A stretch of DNA of 16,562 bases from Candidatus Altarchaeota archaeon (lineage in GTDB: Archaea > Altiarchaeota > Altiarchaeia > IMC4 > SCGC-AAA252-I15). This document shows, piece by piece, positions 1 through 6,992 of the stretch. The stretch is from contig JAPKXP010000098.1 in assembly GCA_026394745.1 (NCBI GenBank), positions 1 to 16,562 on the forward strand, in the 5' to 3' direction. The notes under the pieces are model-generated. The model saw only the letters and a list, made by a program, of their open reading frames with translations, made no database searches and had not been told where the DNA came from. Made by a program: the position numbers and the translations under genes. Positions within the stretch are counted from its first letter, which is position 1. Each line of letters opens with the position of its first letter.

Positions 1-188
1 TGTAGCCCGCTGTCCTCCTGGGTGAAGGTTATTTCAGGATAGCTGCCGTACCCGGTTATCTTGAACGTCAGCTTGTCGTCGAACTTGACGTCGCTTACGT
101 TCAACGTCAGCTTGTCTAAACCCATGTAGGTCTCGTAAAGGTGTATGTAGCTTCTCGGAATCCAGGTAATGCAGATTAACTTGACCAT
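1..188 (-). CDS. Unrecognised protein, N-terminal part (runs off the left edge)
   Basis: The minus frame opens with ATG at 188-186 and stays open to the window edge, giving 62 complete codons. The visible protein begins MVKLICITWIPRSY and continues with alternating hydrophobic and charged residues (KLTLNVSDVKFDDKLTFKI), which suggests beta strands. I see no signal peptide and no known motif. It lies downstream of ilvC on the same strand, separated by 52 AT-rich bases that hold a T-run and a TATA-like stretch. There is no Shine-Dalgarno site before the ATG, so it may be leaderless with its own promoter. I do not recognise the family. The strong third-position preference for C and G, like its neighbours, supports a real gene. 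Confidence 0.55.
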   Translation of the reverse strand, partial: MVKLICITWIPRSYIHLYETYMGLDKLTLNVSDVKFDDKLTFKITGYGSYPEITFTQEDSGL

Positions 189-210
189 TGCAGTAATTAA
201 TTCGAATAAG

Positions 211-224
211 GAATAAAAAGAAGG
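211..224 (-). terminator. Possible T-run terminator after ilvC
   Basis: On the minus strand, about 20 bases after the ilvC TAG, a pyrimidine-rich stretch contains five T in a row (219-215) followed by more AT-rich sequence. Archaeal termination usually needs only a T-rich run. The same AT-rich stretch sits about 26 bases before the ATG at 188 and could equally be a TATA box for that gene. No hairpin is visible. Confidence 0.35.
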
Positions 225-240
225 AGAGTAGGGGGAAACC

Positions 241-1224
241 CTACTTCTTGACGAACATCTTCCTCAGTTCAGAGCCCACAACCTCTATCTGGAGCTTGCT
301 ATCGTCCTCGCGCATCCTCTTTAGGTTGGGTATCCCCTTCTTGCACTCGCCAATCCACTCGTCGGCGAACTTGCCGGACTGGATGTCCTTGAGTATGCCT
401 TTCATAGTCTTGCGCGTGTCCTTCGTGATTATCCTGCTTCCCCTTGTCCTCCCGCCGTACTCTGCGGTGTTTGACACGCACTTCCACATGTACTCGAGGC
501 CGCCATTCTGGATTAAGTCTGTAATCAGCTTCATCTCGTGCAGGGTCTCGAAGTAAGCTATCTCAGGCTGGTATCCTGCCTCGACGAGCGTGTCGAATGA
601 CGCCTTGATTAGCTCGGTCGCGCCGCCGCACAGGTCGACCTGCTCGCCGAACAAGTCTGTTTCAGTCTCTTCGGTGAACGTCGTCTCTATCACGCCGGCA
701 CGGGTTGCGCCAAGCGCCTTGGCGAGCGCTAGAACGACTTCCTTAGCCTTTCCGCTCGCGTTCTGCTCGACGGCGATGAGCGCAGGAGTGCCGAATCCTT
801 CGACGTAAGTCTCCCTGACCCTTATTCCAGGACCCTTCGGAGCCACCATTATCACGTCGACGTCCTTGGACGGCAAAATCCTCTTGAACCTTATGTTGAA
901 TCCGTGCGAGAACATGAGGGCCTTGCCTGCCGTCAGGCCAGGCTTGACTTCCTTCTCGTAGACGTCAGATTGGAATTCGTCAGGAATCAGTATGTGTATT
1001 ATGTCGCCTTTCCTCGCAGCCTCGGCTATCGGGTAGACTTCGAATCCGTCCTCCCTCGCCTTCTTTGCAGACGCGTCTTCTATAGAGCCGACAATGACCT
1101 TGACTCCTGAGTCGCGCATGTTCTGGGCCTGGGCTCCGCCCTGGTTCCCGTAACCGATTATGGCAACCGTCTTGCCCTTTAGGACACCTAAGTCCGCGTC
1201 CTTGTCGTAGTAGATTTTAGCCAT
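241..1224 (-). CDS. ilvC: Ketol-acid reductoisomerase, class I
   Basis: IlvC isomerises and reduces acetolactate (or acetohydroxybutyrate) to the dihydroxy acid in valine, leucine and isoleucine synthesis, using Mg2+ and NAD(P)H. The 327 residues match the usual class I length. The Rossmann motif GYGNQG is at 24-29. The conserved histidine is H107 in SHGFNI. The C-terminal knotted domain has the metal ligands D190 and E194 (ETETDLFGEQ) and E226 and E230 (YFETLHE), plus S251 of SNTAEYGG. The loop after strand 2 (VGSIEDASAKKA, 45-56) looks one residue shorter than the common form and has Glu-Asp where Arg and Ser usually bind the NADPH phosphate; see findings. The ATG at 1224 has a strong site, GGGGTGAT, just upstream. 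It is separated from the ATP synthase train by 62 bases with its own promoter-like sequence, and ends with TAG. Confidence 0.97.
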   Translation of the reverse strand: MAKIYYDKDADLGVLKGKTVAIIGYGNQGGAQAQNMRDSGVKVIVGSIEDASAKKAREDGFEVYPIAEAARKGDIIHILIPDEFQSDVYEKEVKPGLTAGKALMFSHGFNIRFKRILPSKDVDVIMVAPKGPGIRVRETYVEGFGTPALIAVEQNASGKAKEVVLALAKALGATRAGVIETTFTEETETDLFGEQVDLCGGATELIKASFDTLVEAGYQPEIAYFETLHEMKLITDLIQNGGLEYMWKCVSNTAEYGGRTRGSRIITKDTRKTMKGILKDIQSGKFADEWIGECKKGIPNLKRMREDDSKLQIEVVGSELRKMFVKK

Positions 1225-1286
1225 CGTATCACCCCAAAATTGATTATGAGTTTTAAGTTATGGAATACTCCAATAAAAAATGCTTT
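1225..1286 (-). promoter_or_regulatory. ilvC leader: Shine-Dalgarno site and TATA-like sequence
   Basis: Reading on the minus strand, this 62-base gap contains a T-rich stretch (1280-1274), a second AT-rich stretch ACTTAAAACTC (around 1260-1250) and GGGGTGAT at 1235-1228, three bases before the ilvC ATG. GGTGAT is complementary to the archaeal 16S rRNA 3' end. If the TATA element is the T-rich stretch near 1277, transcription would begin near 1250 and leave a short leader that includes the ribosome site. The TATA assignment is inference. Confidence 0.5.
1272..1281 (-). terminator. T-run after the ATP synthase gene train
   Basis: Six consecutive T on the minus strand (1280-1275) begin about seven bases after the TGA of the last gene in the train. 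This fits an archaeal T-run terminator, but the same bases could serve as the ilvC TATA region. Confidence 0.4.
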
Positions 1287-1574
1287 TCATGCTCCTGGCT
1301 CGGACTTGAACTTTCTGCGGTCTTTAAGGTTTATGTCTCCTCCGCCTGAGGACTCGAGGCCGCGTGAGGATAAAAGGTTTTTAAGCCTTAACTTGGCGTC
1401 ATCCAGCTTTTTAGGGTCTCCTGTGCCGAGGAATTCAGCGTATATCTCATTGACTTTACGCAGCTCTAGGTCGCTCTGATATCGTTTTACGAACTTGGCT
1501 AGCGTTTCGGACGCGCCCTTCTCCGAGTCCACTGCCTTGACTATCTCCGCTATGACGCCTGCTCCTGCATTCAT
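1287..1574 (-). CDS. Unrecognised 95-residue protein at the end of the ATP synthase operon
   Basis: The ATG at 1574-1572 overlaps the TGA of the CBS-domain gene (ATGA), so the two are very probably translated as a coupled pair. The first 70 residues look helical and amphipathic (EIVKAVDSEK, LAKFVKRYQSDLELRKVNEI, KKLDDAKLRLKNLLSSRG). The tail is polar with a GGG and a basic cluster (KDRRKFKS). There are no membrane segments, cysteines or motifs I recognise. Its position as the last gene after atpD and the CBS protein suggests a partner of the CBS protein or an operon-linked accessory, but that is inference from position only. A T-run follows the stop. Confidence 0.75.
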   Translation of the reverse strand: MNAGAGVIAEIVKAVDSEKGASETLAKFVKRYQSDLELRKVNEIYAEFLGTGDPKKLDDAKLRLKNLLSSRGLESSGGGDINLKDRRKFKSEPGA

Positions 1575-1981
1575 CTTTTGAGACTAGACGACTTGGATGC
1601 CTTGTAGAAGAAGCCGAATCGTTCGAGGTTCTTCCTCTTCAGCACTCCGACCACCTTGCCCAGCTCGTCGGTCAATGCTATCCTGCTGACGCCGTTCTTT
1701 TCGAACGACTCCATGACTTCTTCGTAGTCTGCGTCCCTGCCGACTTTCACCAGCGGCATTAGCTTGAAGTCCCGGACGCGCATCTCCCTGACGTCCCGGT
1801 TTTCGGATATCGCGTTGAATATCATGGAGTCTGTTATTATGCTGACGTACTCGCCGCCTTGCTTGACGAGCGCTGAGCCGACACCCTCATTCTCGAAAAG
1901 CCTTGCGACTGCGCGCACAGGGTCGTCTATCCCGCATTCTATAAGATTTTTCCTCGCCAGAGTAAACAGCTTTTGAATCAT
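1571..1981 (-). CDS. CBS-pair domain protein, stand-alone, in the ATP synthase operon
   Basis: The 136 residues are almost wholly a CBS pair. The first repeat spans about 18-60 (DDPVRAVARLFENEGVG, then EYVSIITDSMIF). The second spans about 82-122 (DADYEEVMESFEKNGVSRIA, then GKVVGVLKRKNL). CBS pairs commonly bind AMP, ADP, ATP or S-adenosylmethionine and act as energy or ligand sensors. No enzyme, transporter or DNA-binding domain is attached; the short C-terminal tail is basic and serine-rich. The ATG at 1981 directly follows the atpD stop (TGAATG), and GGGGTGA lies just upstream inside atpD, giving a good ribosome site. The gene overlaps the next one by four bases. A role in sensing nucleotide state for the ATP synthase is an attractive inference but not shown. 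Confidence 0.88.
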   Translation of the reverse strand: MIQKLFTLARKNLIECGIDDPVRAVARLFENEGVGSALVKQGGEYVSIITDSMIFNAISENRDVREMRVRDFKLMPLVKVGRDADYEEVMESFEKNGVSRIALTDELGKVVGVLKRKNLERFGFFYKASKSSSLKR

Positions 1982-2623
1982 TCAGTCACCCCTCTTTCCC
2001 TTGAACATCTTGAGCCGGTAGAAGTCCTCGCGCTCGAGCTCGTCCAGCCTCATTCGGATGTACTTTTGAGTGTTCTTTAGTTTCGGTATTACGCTGTACT
2101 CGAGGGCGTTGACCCGCCTCTTGGTTCTTTTAGTCTCCGTTGAAAGCGACCGTAGTGACGACTCCACCTGCATCATGTCGATTAGCTTCGTGAGGAACTT
2201 CTCGTGCTCTAGGGCAGCCTTGTCGAGTATAGGGTGCGATGAAACAATGCCGAATCCGCGCTCGTTTGGAGGCCGCGTTAAATCAGGAGCTGAAAGGTCC
2301 GGAACTTTTACGCCGACGACGTTCCTTTGGGTGACCTCGACTAGTATGTCCCGGTCTGAGGCAGCTAGCGCTGCGGAGTCTACCGCAGCAGGCCCGGCGA
2401 GGGAGTCCGCGTACTTCAGGTACGTGGACGCAGTCTTAGACTGGTTGATTGTGTCGGAGACTACTTCTCCGGATGTTTTGCTGATGTTCATGAACTCCAT
2501 GATTAACGCGTCCCTCCTTTCCTTGAGCAGGCGATGGCCTTTCTCCGCTAGACGCAGCTTGCTCTTTATCTTCAGTAGTTCCATGCGCGTCGGGTTCACG
2601 CCCTCTATAATCTCTTCAGCCAT
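1982..2623 (-). CDS. atpD: A-type ATP synthase subunit D (central rotor stalk)
   Basis: Subunit D forms the long coiled-coil shaft that turns inside the A3B3 head, with F, and couples it to the membrane ring. The 213 residues match the family. The N-terminal signature VNPTRMELLKIKSKLRLAEK (9-28) and following RLLKERRDALI are typical, and the C-terminal helix has TKRRVNALEYSVIPKLKNT and YIRMRLDELEREDFYRLKMF. Both ends are strongly helical, as expected for the antiparallel shaft, with a middle region of less regular sequence. The ATG at 2623 lies within the last codons of atpB (8-base overlap), implying translational coupling; the upstream GAAGAAG is only a weak ribosome site. Confidence 0.95.
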   Translation of the reverse strand: MAEEIIEGVNPTRMELLKIKSKLRLAEKGHRLLKERRDALIMEFMNISKTSGEVVSDTINQSKTASTYLKYADSLAGPAAVDSAALAASDRDILVEVTQRNVVGVKVPDLSAPDLTRPPNERGFGIVSSHPILDKAALEHEKFLTKLIDMMQVESSLRSLSTETKRTKRRVNALEYSVIPKLKNTQKYIRMRLDELEREDFYRLKMFKGKRGD

Positions 2624-3992
2624 TCTTCTTCAAGTACTTCTTTATGTATTTCTCCTGTATTCTCTTAAGCTCCCTCTCGGGGAGTATCGAGACAAGGTCC
2701 CAGCCCAAGTCGAGAGTCTCCTCGATGCTGCGGTCATCCTCAAAGCCCTGGTTCACGAACTCCGCCTCAAAGCGGTCTGCGAACTCGAGGAACTTTCGGT
2801 CTCTTGCAGTCAAAGCCTCCTCGCCGACGACCGCCACAAGGTCTCTGAAGTCCCGGCCTTCAGCGTATGCGGAGTACAGTTGATTAGAGAGTTCACGGTG
2901 GTCTTCCCTAGTCCTTCCTTCTCCAATCCCGGTTTTCATAAGCCTTGAAAGCGACGGAAGCACGTCGACCGGCGGGTAGACGCCTTTCCTGTGGAGCGGC
3001 CGGGATAGGACGAACTGGCCTTCCGTGATGTAGCCGGTGAGGTCCGGTATCGGGTGTGTTATGTCGTCGTCAGGCATGGACAATACCGGAATCTGCGTTA
3101 TCGAGCCTTTCCTGCCTTTGATTCTGCCGGCCCGCTCGTATATCGAAGCGAGGTCCGTGTACATGTATCCTGGATAGCCGCGCCTTCCTGGAACTTCCTC
3201 CCTTGCAGAGCTTACTTGCCGGAGCGCCTCGCAGTAGTTTGACATGTCGGTTAATATGACGAGGACGTGGTAGCCGAGCGAGTAGGCGAGGTATTCTGCA
3301 GCGGTGAGAGCGACCCTCGGCGTGATGACGCGCTCTATCGCAGGGTCGTTCGCAAGGTTTAGGAAGCTCACTATCTTGTCCGAAGCTCCAGACCTCTCGA
3401 AGTCCTTCCTGAAGAAGAAAGCCTCCTCGCTGGTTATGCCCATGGCCGCGAACACGACGGCGAAGTCGCTTCCGTCCTTCACCTTAGCCTGCCTTGTTAT
3501 CTGGGCCGCGAGCTTGTTATGGGGTAGTCCTGCGCCGGAGAATATCGGGAGCTTCTGGCCGCGGACTAGAGTGTTCATGCAGTCTATCGTGGAAATCCCG
3601 GTCTGGATGAACTCGCGCGGGTACTCTCTTGCAGTGGGATTGATTGGCAGGCCGTTTATGTCCAGGCGGTCTTCAGCAACTATCTCTCCTCCGCCGTCTA
3701 TGGGCTTTCCGGAGCCGTTGAACACCCTACCCAGCATTTCAGATGATACCGGAACCTTTAGGGTCTCGCCGAGGAACCGCACTGAAGTAACCTTGGTGTC
3801 TAGTCCTGAAGTACCCTCGAAGACCTGGATTACGGCCTTGTCCTCCAGGGCGTCGAGTACTTGGCCGCGCCGAACCACGCCTTCAGAGTCCACTATCTCG
3901 ACGACTTCGGCGTATGAAACGTTCCTAGTCCTCTCGACGACTATGAGGGGGCCTCTGACTTCCCGGACCGTCCTGTATTCCACGACACTCAT
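2616..3992 (-). CDS. atpB: A-type ATP synthase subunit B (non-catalytic nucleotide-binding)
   Basis: Subunit B alternates with A in the cytoplasmic head and contributes residues to the catalytic interface. I chose the ATG at 3992, which overlaps the atpA TGA (ATGA) and gives 458 residues beginning MSVVEYRTVREVRGPLIVVE, the usual family start. An upstream in-frame ATG at 4034 would add 14 residues lying over atpA coding sequence and is unlikely. The degenerate P-loop SGAGLPHNK (152-160) in place of GxxxxGKT is the hallmark of the B subunit. Conserved head-domain stretches follow: ILTDMSNYCEALRQVS, VPGRRGYPGYMYTDLA and IYERAGRI. The sequence ends KYIKKYLKKNG and overlaps atpD. Nothing looks broken. 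Confidence 0.96.
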   Translation of the reverse strand: MSVVEYRTVREVRGPLIVVERTRNVSYAEVVEIVDSEGVVRRGQVLDALEDKAVIQVFEGTSGLDTKVTSVRFLGETLKVPVSSEMLGRVFNGSGKPIDGGGEIVAEDRLDINGLPINPTAREYPREFIQTGISTIDCMNTLVRGQKLPIFSGAGLPHNKLAAQITRQAKVKDGSDFAVVFAAMGITSEEAFFFRKDFERSGASDKIVSFLNLANDPAIERVITPRVALTAAEYLAYSLGYHVLVILTDMSNYCEALRQVSSAREEVPGRRGYPGYMYTDLASIYERAGRIKGRKGSITQIPVLSMPDDDITHPIPDLTGYITEGQFVLSRPLHRKGVYPPVDVLPSLSRLMKTGIGEGRTREDHRELSNQLYSAYAEGRDFRDLVAVVGEEALTARDRKFLEFADRFEAEFVNQGFEDDRSIEETLDLGWDLVSILPERELKRIQEKYIKKYLKKNG

Positions 3993-5704
3993 TTTGCGTT
4001 TATCGACTCTATCGCCTTCTTTATGTCCTCGCATTTCGCGTTAAACTCTTTTTCAGGCAGGAACTTCAGCCTGGATATTTCAGTCACCAGAGGCAGGTTG
4101 GTAAGCTCCTCCGGAGTCCTGCCTGAGTCTAAGGCTATCTGGGATTGGTTGTAGAAGGATATTATGAGAGACATCATCTTGTACTGCTTTTGCAGCGGAC
4201 AATAGGTGTCGACTTCGTGGACGACCTCCTGCTGCAGGAAGTCCTCGCGTATCATCCTCGCCACCTCCAGCACTAGGCGCTCTGAGTCAGGCAGATTGTC
4301 TGCTCCTATGAGCTGGACTACTTCCATGAGCTCCGACTCCCTCTGTAGGATTCCGTATGCCTCGTTCCTGTGTGAGGTGAAGTCCTCGCTCACGTTCTTG
4401 TCAAACCAGTCCTGCAGGACGCCTGCGTAGAGCGAGTAGCTGTTGAGCCAGTTTACCGCCGGGAAGTGTCTTCAGTCAGCGAGCCTTGCGTCAATCGACC
4501 AGAATACCCTGACAATCCTCAGCGTGTTTTGGGTGACCGGCTCCGAGAAATCGCCGCCGGGCGGGGACACCGCGCCGACGATGGTAAGCGAGCCGACTTT
4601 GCCGTTGCCCAGGCAGTTAACCCTGCCTGCGCGCTCGTAGAATGCTGCGAGCCTGGAGCCGAGGTATGCCGGATAGCCTTCTTCTCCAGGCATCTCTTCC
4701 AGCCTCGATGAAATCTCCCTCATCGCTTCAGCCCACCTTGAAGTGCTGTCTGCCATAAGCCCGACGTTGTATCCCATGTCGCGGTAGTATTCCGCTATCG
4801 TAACTCCGGTGTATACTGAAGCCTCGCGGGCTGCGACAGGCATGTTGGAAGTGTTTGCGATGAGGACAGTACGCTCCATAATGGACTTCCCAGACCGCGG
4901 GTCTTTCAGGTTCGGGAACTCGACCAATACTTCAGCCATCTCGTTCCCGCGCTCCCCGCAGCCGACGTAGACTATGACGTCGGCGTCGCTCCATTTCGCG
5001 AGCTGGTGCTGGCCGACCGTCTTTCCTGCTCCGAACGGGCCTGGTATCGCGGCAGTACCGCCCTTCGCAATAGGGAAGAACGTGTCGTTCACGCGCTGTC
5101 CGGTGACCAGGGGTACGTTGACTTCAAGCTTGCTTACTACGGGTCTTGACTTCTTCACAGGCCACTTGTGCATCATCGAGAGTTTGGTTTTCCCGTCCAG
5201 GACGCAGACTACGTCTTCAACGGTGAATTCGCCTGAACGGATTTCGGTCACGACGCCGGATACGTTCGGGGGCGCCATAATCCTATGCCTTATCAAGGAA
5301 GACTCCTGCACCTCGCCTAACACGGAACCGCCTGATACCCCGTCGCCCTTCTTGACCGTGGGCGTGAAAGCCCACTTCCGCTTCCGGTCGAGGCCGTTGA
5401 CCGATATGCCCATCGCTATGAAGTCCCCTGACTGGCGCTTTACCTCGTCCAGAGGACGCTGTATCCCATCGTATATCGAGGAAAGTAGTCCGGGACCGAG
5501 TTCAACGCTCAACGGCTGTCCAGTCCCCTCGACCTGCTCGCCTGGCGTAAGGCCCGTGGTGTCCTCGTAAACCTGTATGAAAGCCTTTGAGCCGATTATC
5601 TTGATTATCTCGCCGATAAGACGCCTCTCGCCAACGTAAACGACGTCGTGCAGCCTGTTGCCGCTCATCCCTTCCGCCTCAACCAGCGGCCCTGCGATTC
5701 TTAC
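3989..5704 (-). CDS. atpA: A-type ATP synthase catalytic subunit A, interrupted by an in-frame TGA
   Basis: Subunit A binds and hydrolyses or makes ATP in the A3B3 head. Counting from the ATG at 5668, the P-loop GPFGAGKT is at 210-217, followed by YVGCGERGNEM, LIANTSNMPVAAREAS, LMADSTSRWAEA and EEMPGEEGYPAYL, all canonical. Two oddities exist. First, TGA at 4474-4472 interrupts RVFWSIDARLAD-stop-RHFPAVNWLNSYSLY; both sides are in the same frame and together match the continuous family sequence, so about 160 C-terminal residues lie after the stop with no ATG until far inside. Second, conserved residues VRIAGPLVEAEG (5704-5669) precede the first ATG, but no ATG, GTG or TTG exists upstream in this frame before a TGA at 5155-5153 plus 600 (5755-5753). 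The full span would give roughly 570 residues, near the family norm. No intein is present. Confidence 0.9.
4472..4474 (-). other. In-frame TGA inside conserved atpA sequence
   Basis: The codons around it read GCT GAC TGA AGA CAC, that is Ala-Asp-stop-Arg-His. From memory of the family, this position lies in the stretch between FW(A/G)LD and HFP(A/S)(I/V)N and is commonly Arg or another polar residue. A single C-to-T change (CGA to TGA) or A-to-T change (AGA to TGA) would explain it. TGA is the normal stop of most genes in this window, so it is not generally reassigned. Confidence 0.9.
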
Positions 5705-5979
5705 ACCGTGTCTTTTATCAAATCTCTGATAACGGAGTACTTTACAGCCGTTTCAGGTATGACCTGAACCAGCGTCCTGGACCTGAGCTCCTCGACCCTA
5801 GGGCCAAGAAGCTTTGCAGCCTCCTCTGTTATGAAGAACATCGAGTCGGAGTCCCTCACCTTCTCGTAGACTTCGCTAAAGTTACTCTTGTCAACAAAGT
5901 AAGACTCCCTGACCCCCGCAAGCCTCATGCCTGATACCGCATCCCTTCCGCCTAAGACTATCAGGCGTTTTGAAGCCAT
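5701..5979 (-). CDS. atpF: A-type ATP synthase subunit F
   Basis: Subunit F binds the D shaft and forms part of the rotor, modulating ATP hydrolysis. The 92-residue protein begins MASKRLIVLGGRDAVSGMRL, matching the family pattern of a first strand followed by GxRDxVxGFRLAG. It continues with a Rossmann-like alternating fold: SMFFITEEAAKLLGPRVEEL and LVQVIPETAV. It is slightly shorter than the common length of about 100. The ATG at 5979 overlaps atpC by 19 bases and has GGAGG eight bases or so upstream, a good ribosome site. The stop is TAA at 5703-5701, and the atpA frame starts within this overlap region. Confidence 0.92.
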   Translation of the reverse strand: MASKRLIVLGGRDAVSGMRLAGVRESYFVDKSNFSEVYEKVRDSDSMFFITEEAAKLLGPRVEELRSRTLVQVIPETAVKYSVIRDLIKDTV

Positions 5980-6992
5980 GAGACCATCCTCCGTAAATCA
6001 ACCGAGTCCAAGCCTGAATGCTTGCCGAGCAGGACCGCCCTGACAGTCAAGTACTCCATGGACTTGAGTTCTATGAACCTGAGAACCGAGTAGACGCTGA
6101 GCGGTTTCTCCAGCGCCTTGCGAGCAACCTGGTTCGAGATGAACTTCCTTAAAGCCCCGTCGAGGTCGGAGTAGTATGAATCATGCGACGCTGCCTCAGA
6201 CGCCCGGATTAGTTCAGCGTAAGGCGTGCCAGCCAGGACCTCGGGGATGCCCGAGCTTGCGTCGGAAATCGCCCTGAGCTTCTGCGATGTCAGATAGAAT
6301 CCATCCCAGATCAGATACTCTTGCGGGCTAATCTTCGCGCTCCTGCATCTTACAGCAGACATGATGTTTACCGCGTCCACCTTCATCTTGACGTGCTCGC
6401 GCAGGGCGCCCTTGACTTCAGACAGGAGGTTGGAGACTAACGCCGTGTCGACCGCGTTCTCGAAATTGAATAGACTGTGCGTCTTAGAGTATTCAGCGAA
6501 TGCTTTCTTCAGCATGCTCTTGTATTCAGAAGGAAGCTTGGAGTAAAGCTCTTCGACGCCTGCCGCATTAGAAAGCTCAGAAAGCACTGCAGGGCTCATA
6601 GACCACACTAGAGCAGATGACGGTGCCGAAGCAGGCTGGCCTACGTGCATCCTACGGACTAAATCCTTTATGCCCTGAACGTCCCAGCCGCGCCAGAAAA
6701 TCAGTCCAATCTCCCGCGAATCCTGCTCTGGAATCATCGAAGAAATCTCCCTGAACGTCCGACGGAAGCTTTCTGCAAGCGCGTCCTCGAGAGCATCCTT
6801 GGAGACGGCGTCCACGCCGGAAAGTTCCTTAGCATACGACGCGGAGTCGAGCGCTGAAGCCGCCTCTGCGGCAGACCTTGCGGACATCATAGAGTCTATA
6901 GTGCTCCCTGACACCAGCTTCGCCTCCATGCCGGAAACCCTGCCGTATGCGTACGCGTACTGGACCATGGAGTCTTGCATTAATCCGTTCAT
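5961..6992 (-). CDS. atpC: A-type ATP synthase subunit C (rotor connector)
   Basis: Subunit C is the funnel-shaped protein that sits on the membrane ring and receives the D-F shaft. The 343 residues are almost entirely helical and consist of related helical repeats, as in the family. Recognisable pieces are the start VQYAYAYGRVSGMEAKL, the middle NFENAVDTALVSNLL and the LIWDGFYLTSQK segment, and the C-terminal SVYSVLRFIELKSMEYLTVR, which is typical of the final repeat. The ATG at 6992 overlaps the atpE TGA (ATGA). The alternative second methionine (M5) is possible but the ATGA overlap favours the first. Confidence 0.93.
   Translation of the reverse strand: MNGLMQDSMVQYAYAYGRVSGMEAKLVSGSTIDSMMSARSAAEAASALDSASYAKELSGVDAVSKDALEDALAESFRRTFREISSMIPEQDSREIGLIFWRGWDVQGIKDLVRRMHVGQPASAPSSALVWSMSPAVLSELSNAAGVEELYSKLPSEYKSMLKKAFAEYSKTHSLFNFENAVDTALVSNLLSEVKGALREHVKMKVDAVNIMSAVRCRSAKISPQEYLIWDGFYLTSQKLRAISDASSGIPEVLAGTPYAELIRASEAASHDSYYSDLDGALRKFISNQVARKALEKPLSVYSVLRFIELKSMEYLTVRAVLLGKHSGLDSVDLRRMVSWLQNA

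Noticed and set aside
2070..2948. Long plus-strand open frame opposite atpD and atpB
   Set aside because: It has no family features, is rich in Ser, Arg and Leu as typical of an antisense shadow, and lies opposite two clearly conserved genes.
3993..4034. Longer atpB start at 4034
   Set aside because: It would add 14 charged residues over atpA coding sequence; the ATGA overlap at 3992 and the family's usual start favour the shorter form.
3304..4044. Plus-strand open frame opposite atpB
   Set aside because: It is a shadow of the conserved subunit B; the predicted protein is Ser/Thr/Pro-rich with no motif.
4472..4474. TGA in atpA as a selenocysteine codon or a general TGA reassignment
   Set aside because: The position is normally Arg or another polar residue, not Cys, and at least nine other genes in the window end naturally at TGA, several in ATGA overlaps.
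4470..5704. An intein in atpA
   Set aside because: The P-loop region, a known intein site in this family, is uninterrupted, and the sequence on either side of the TGA is contiguous with nothing inserted.
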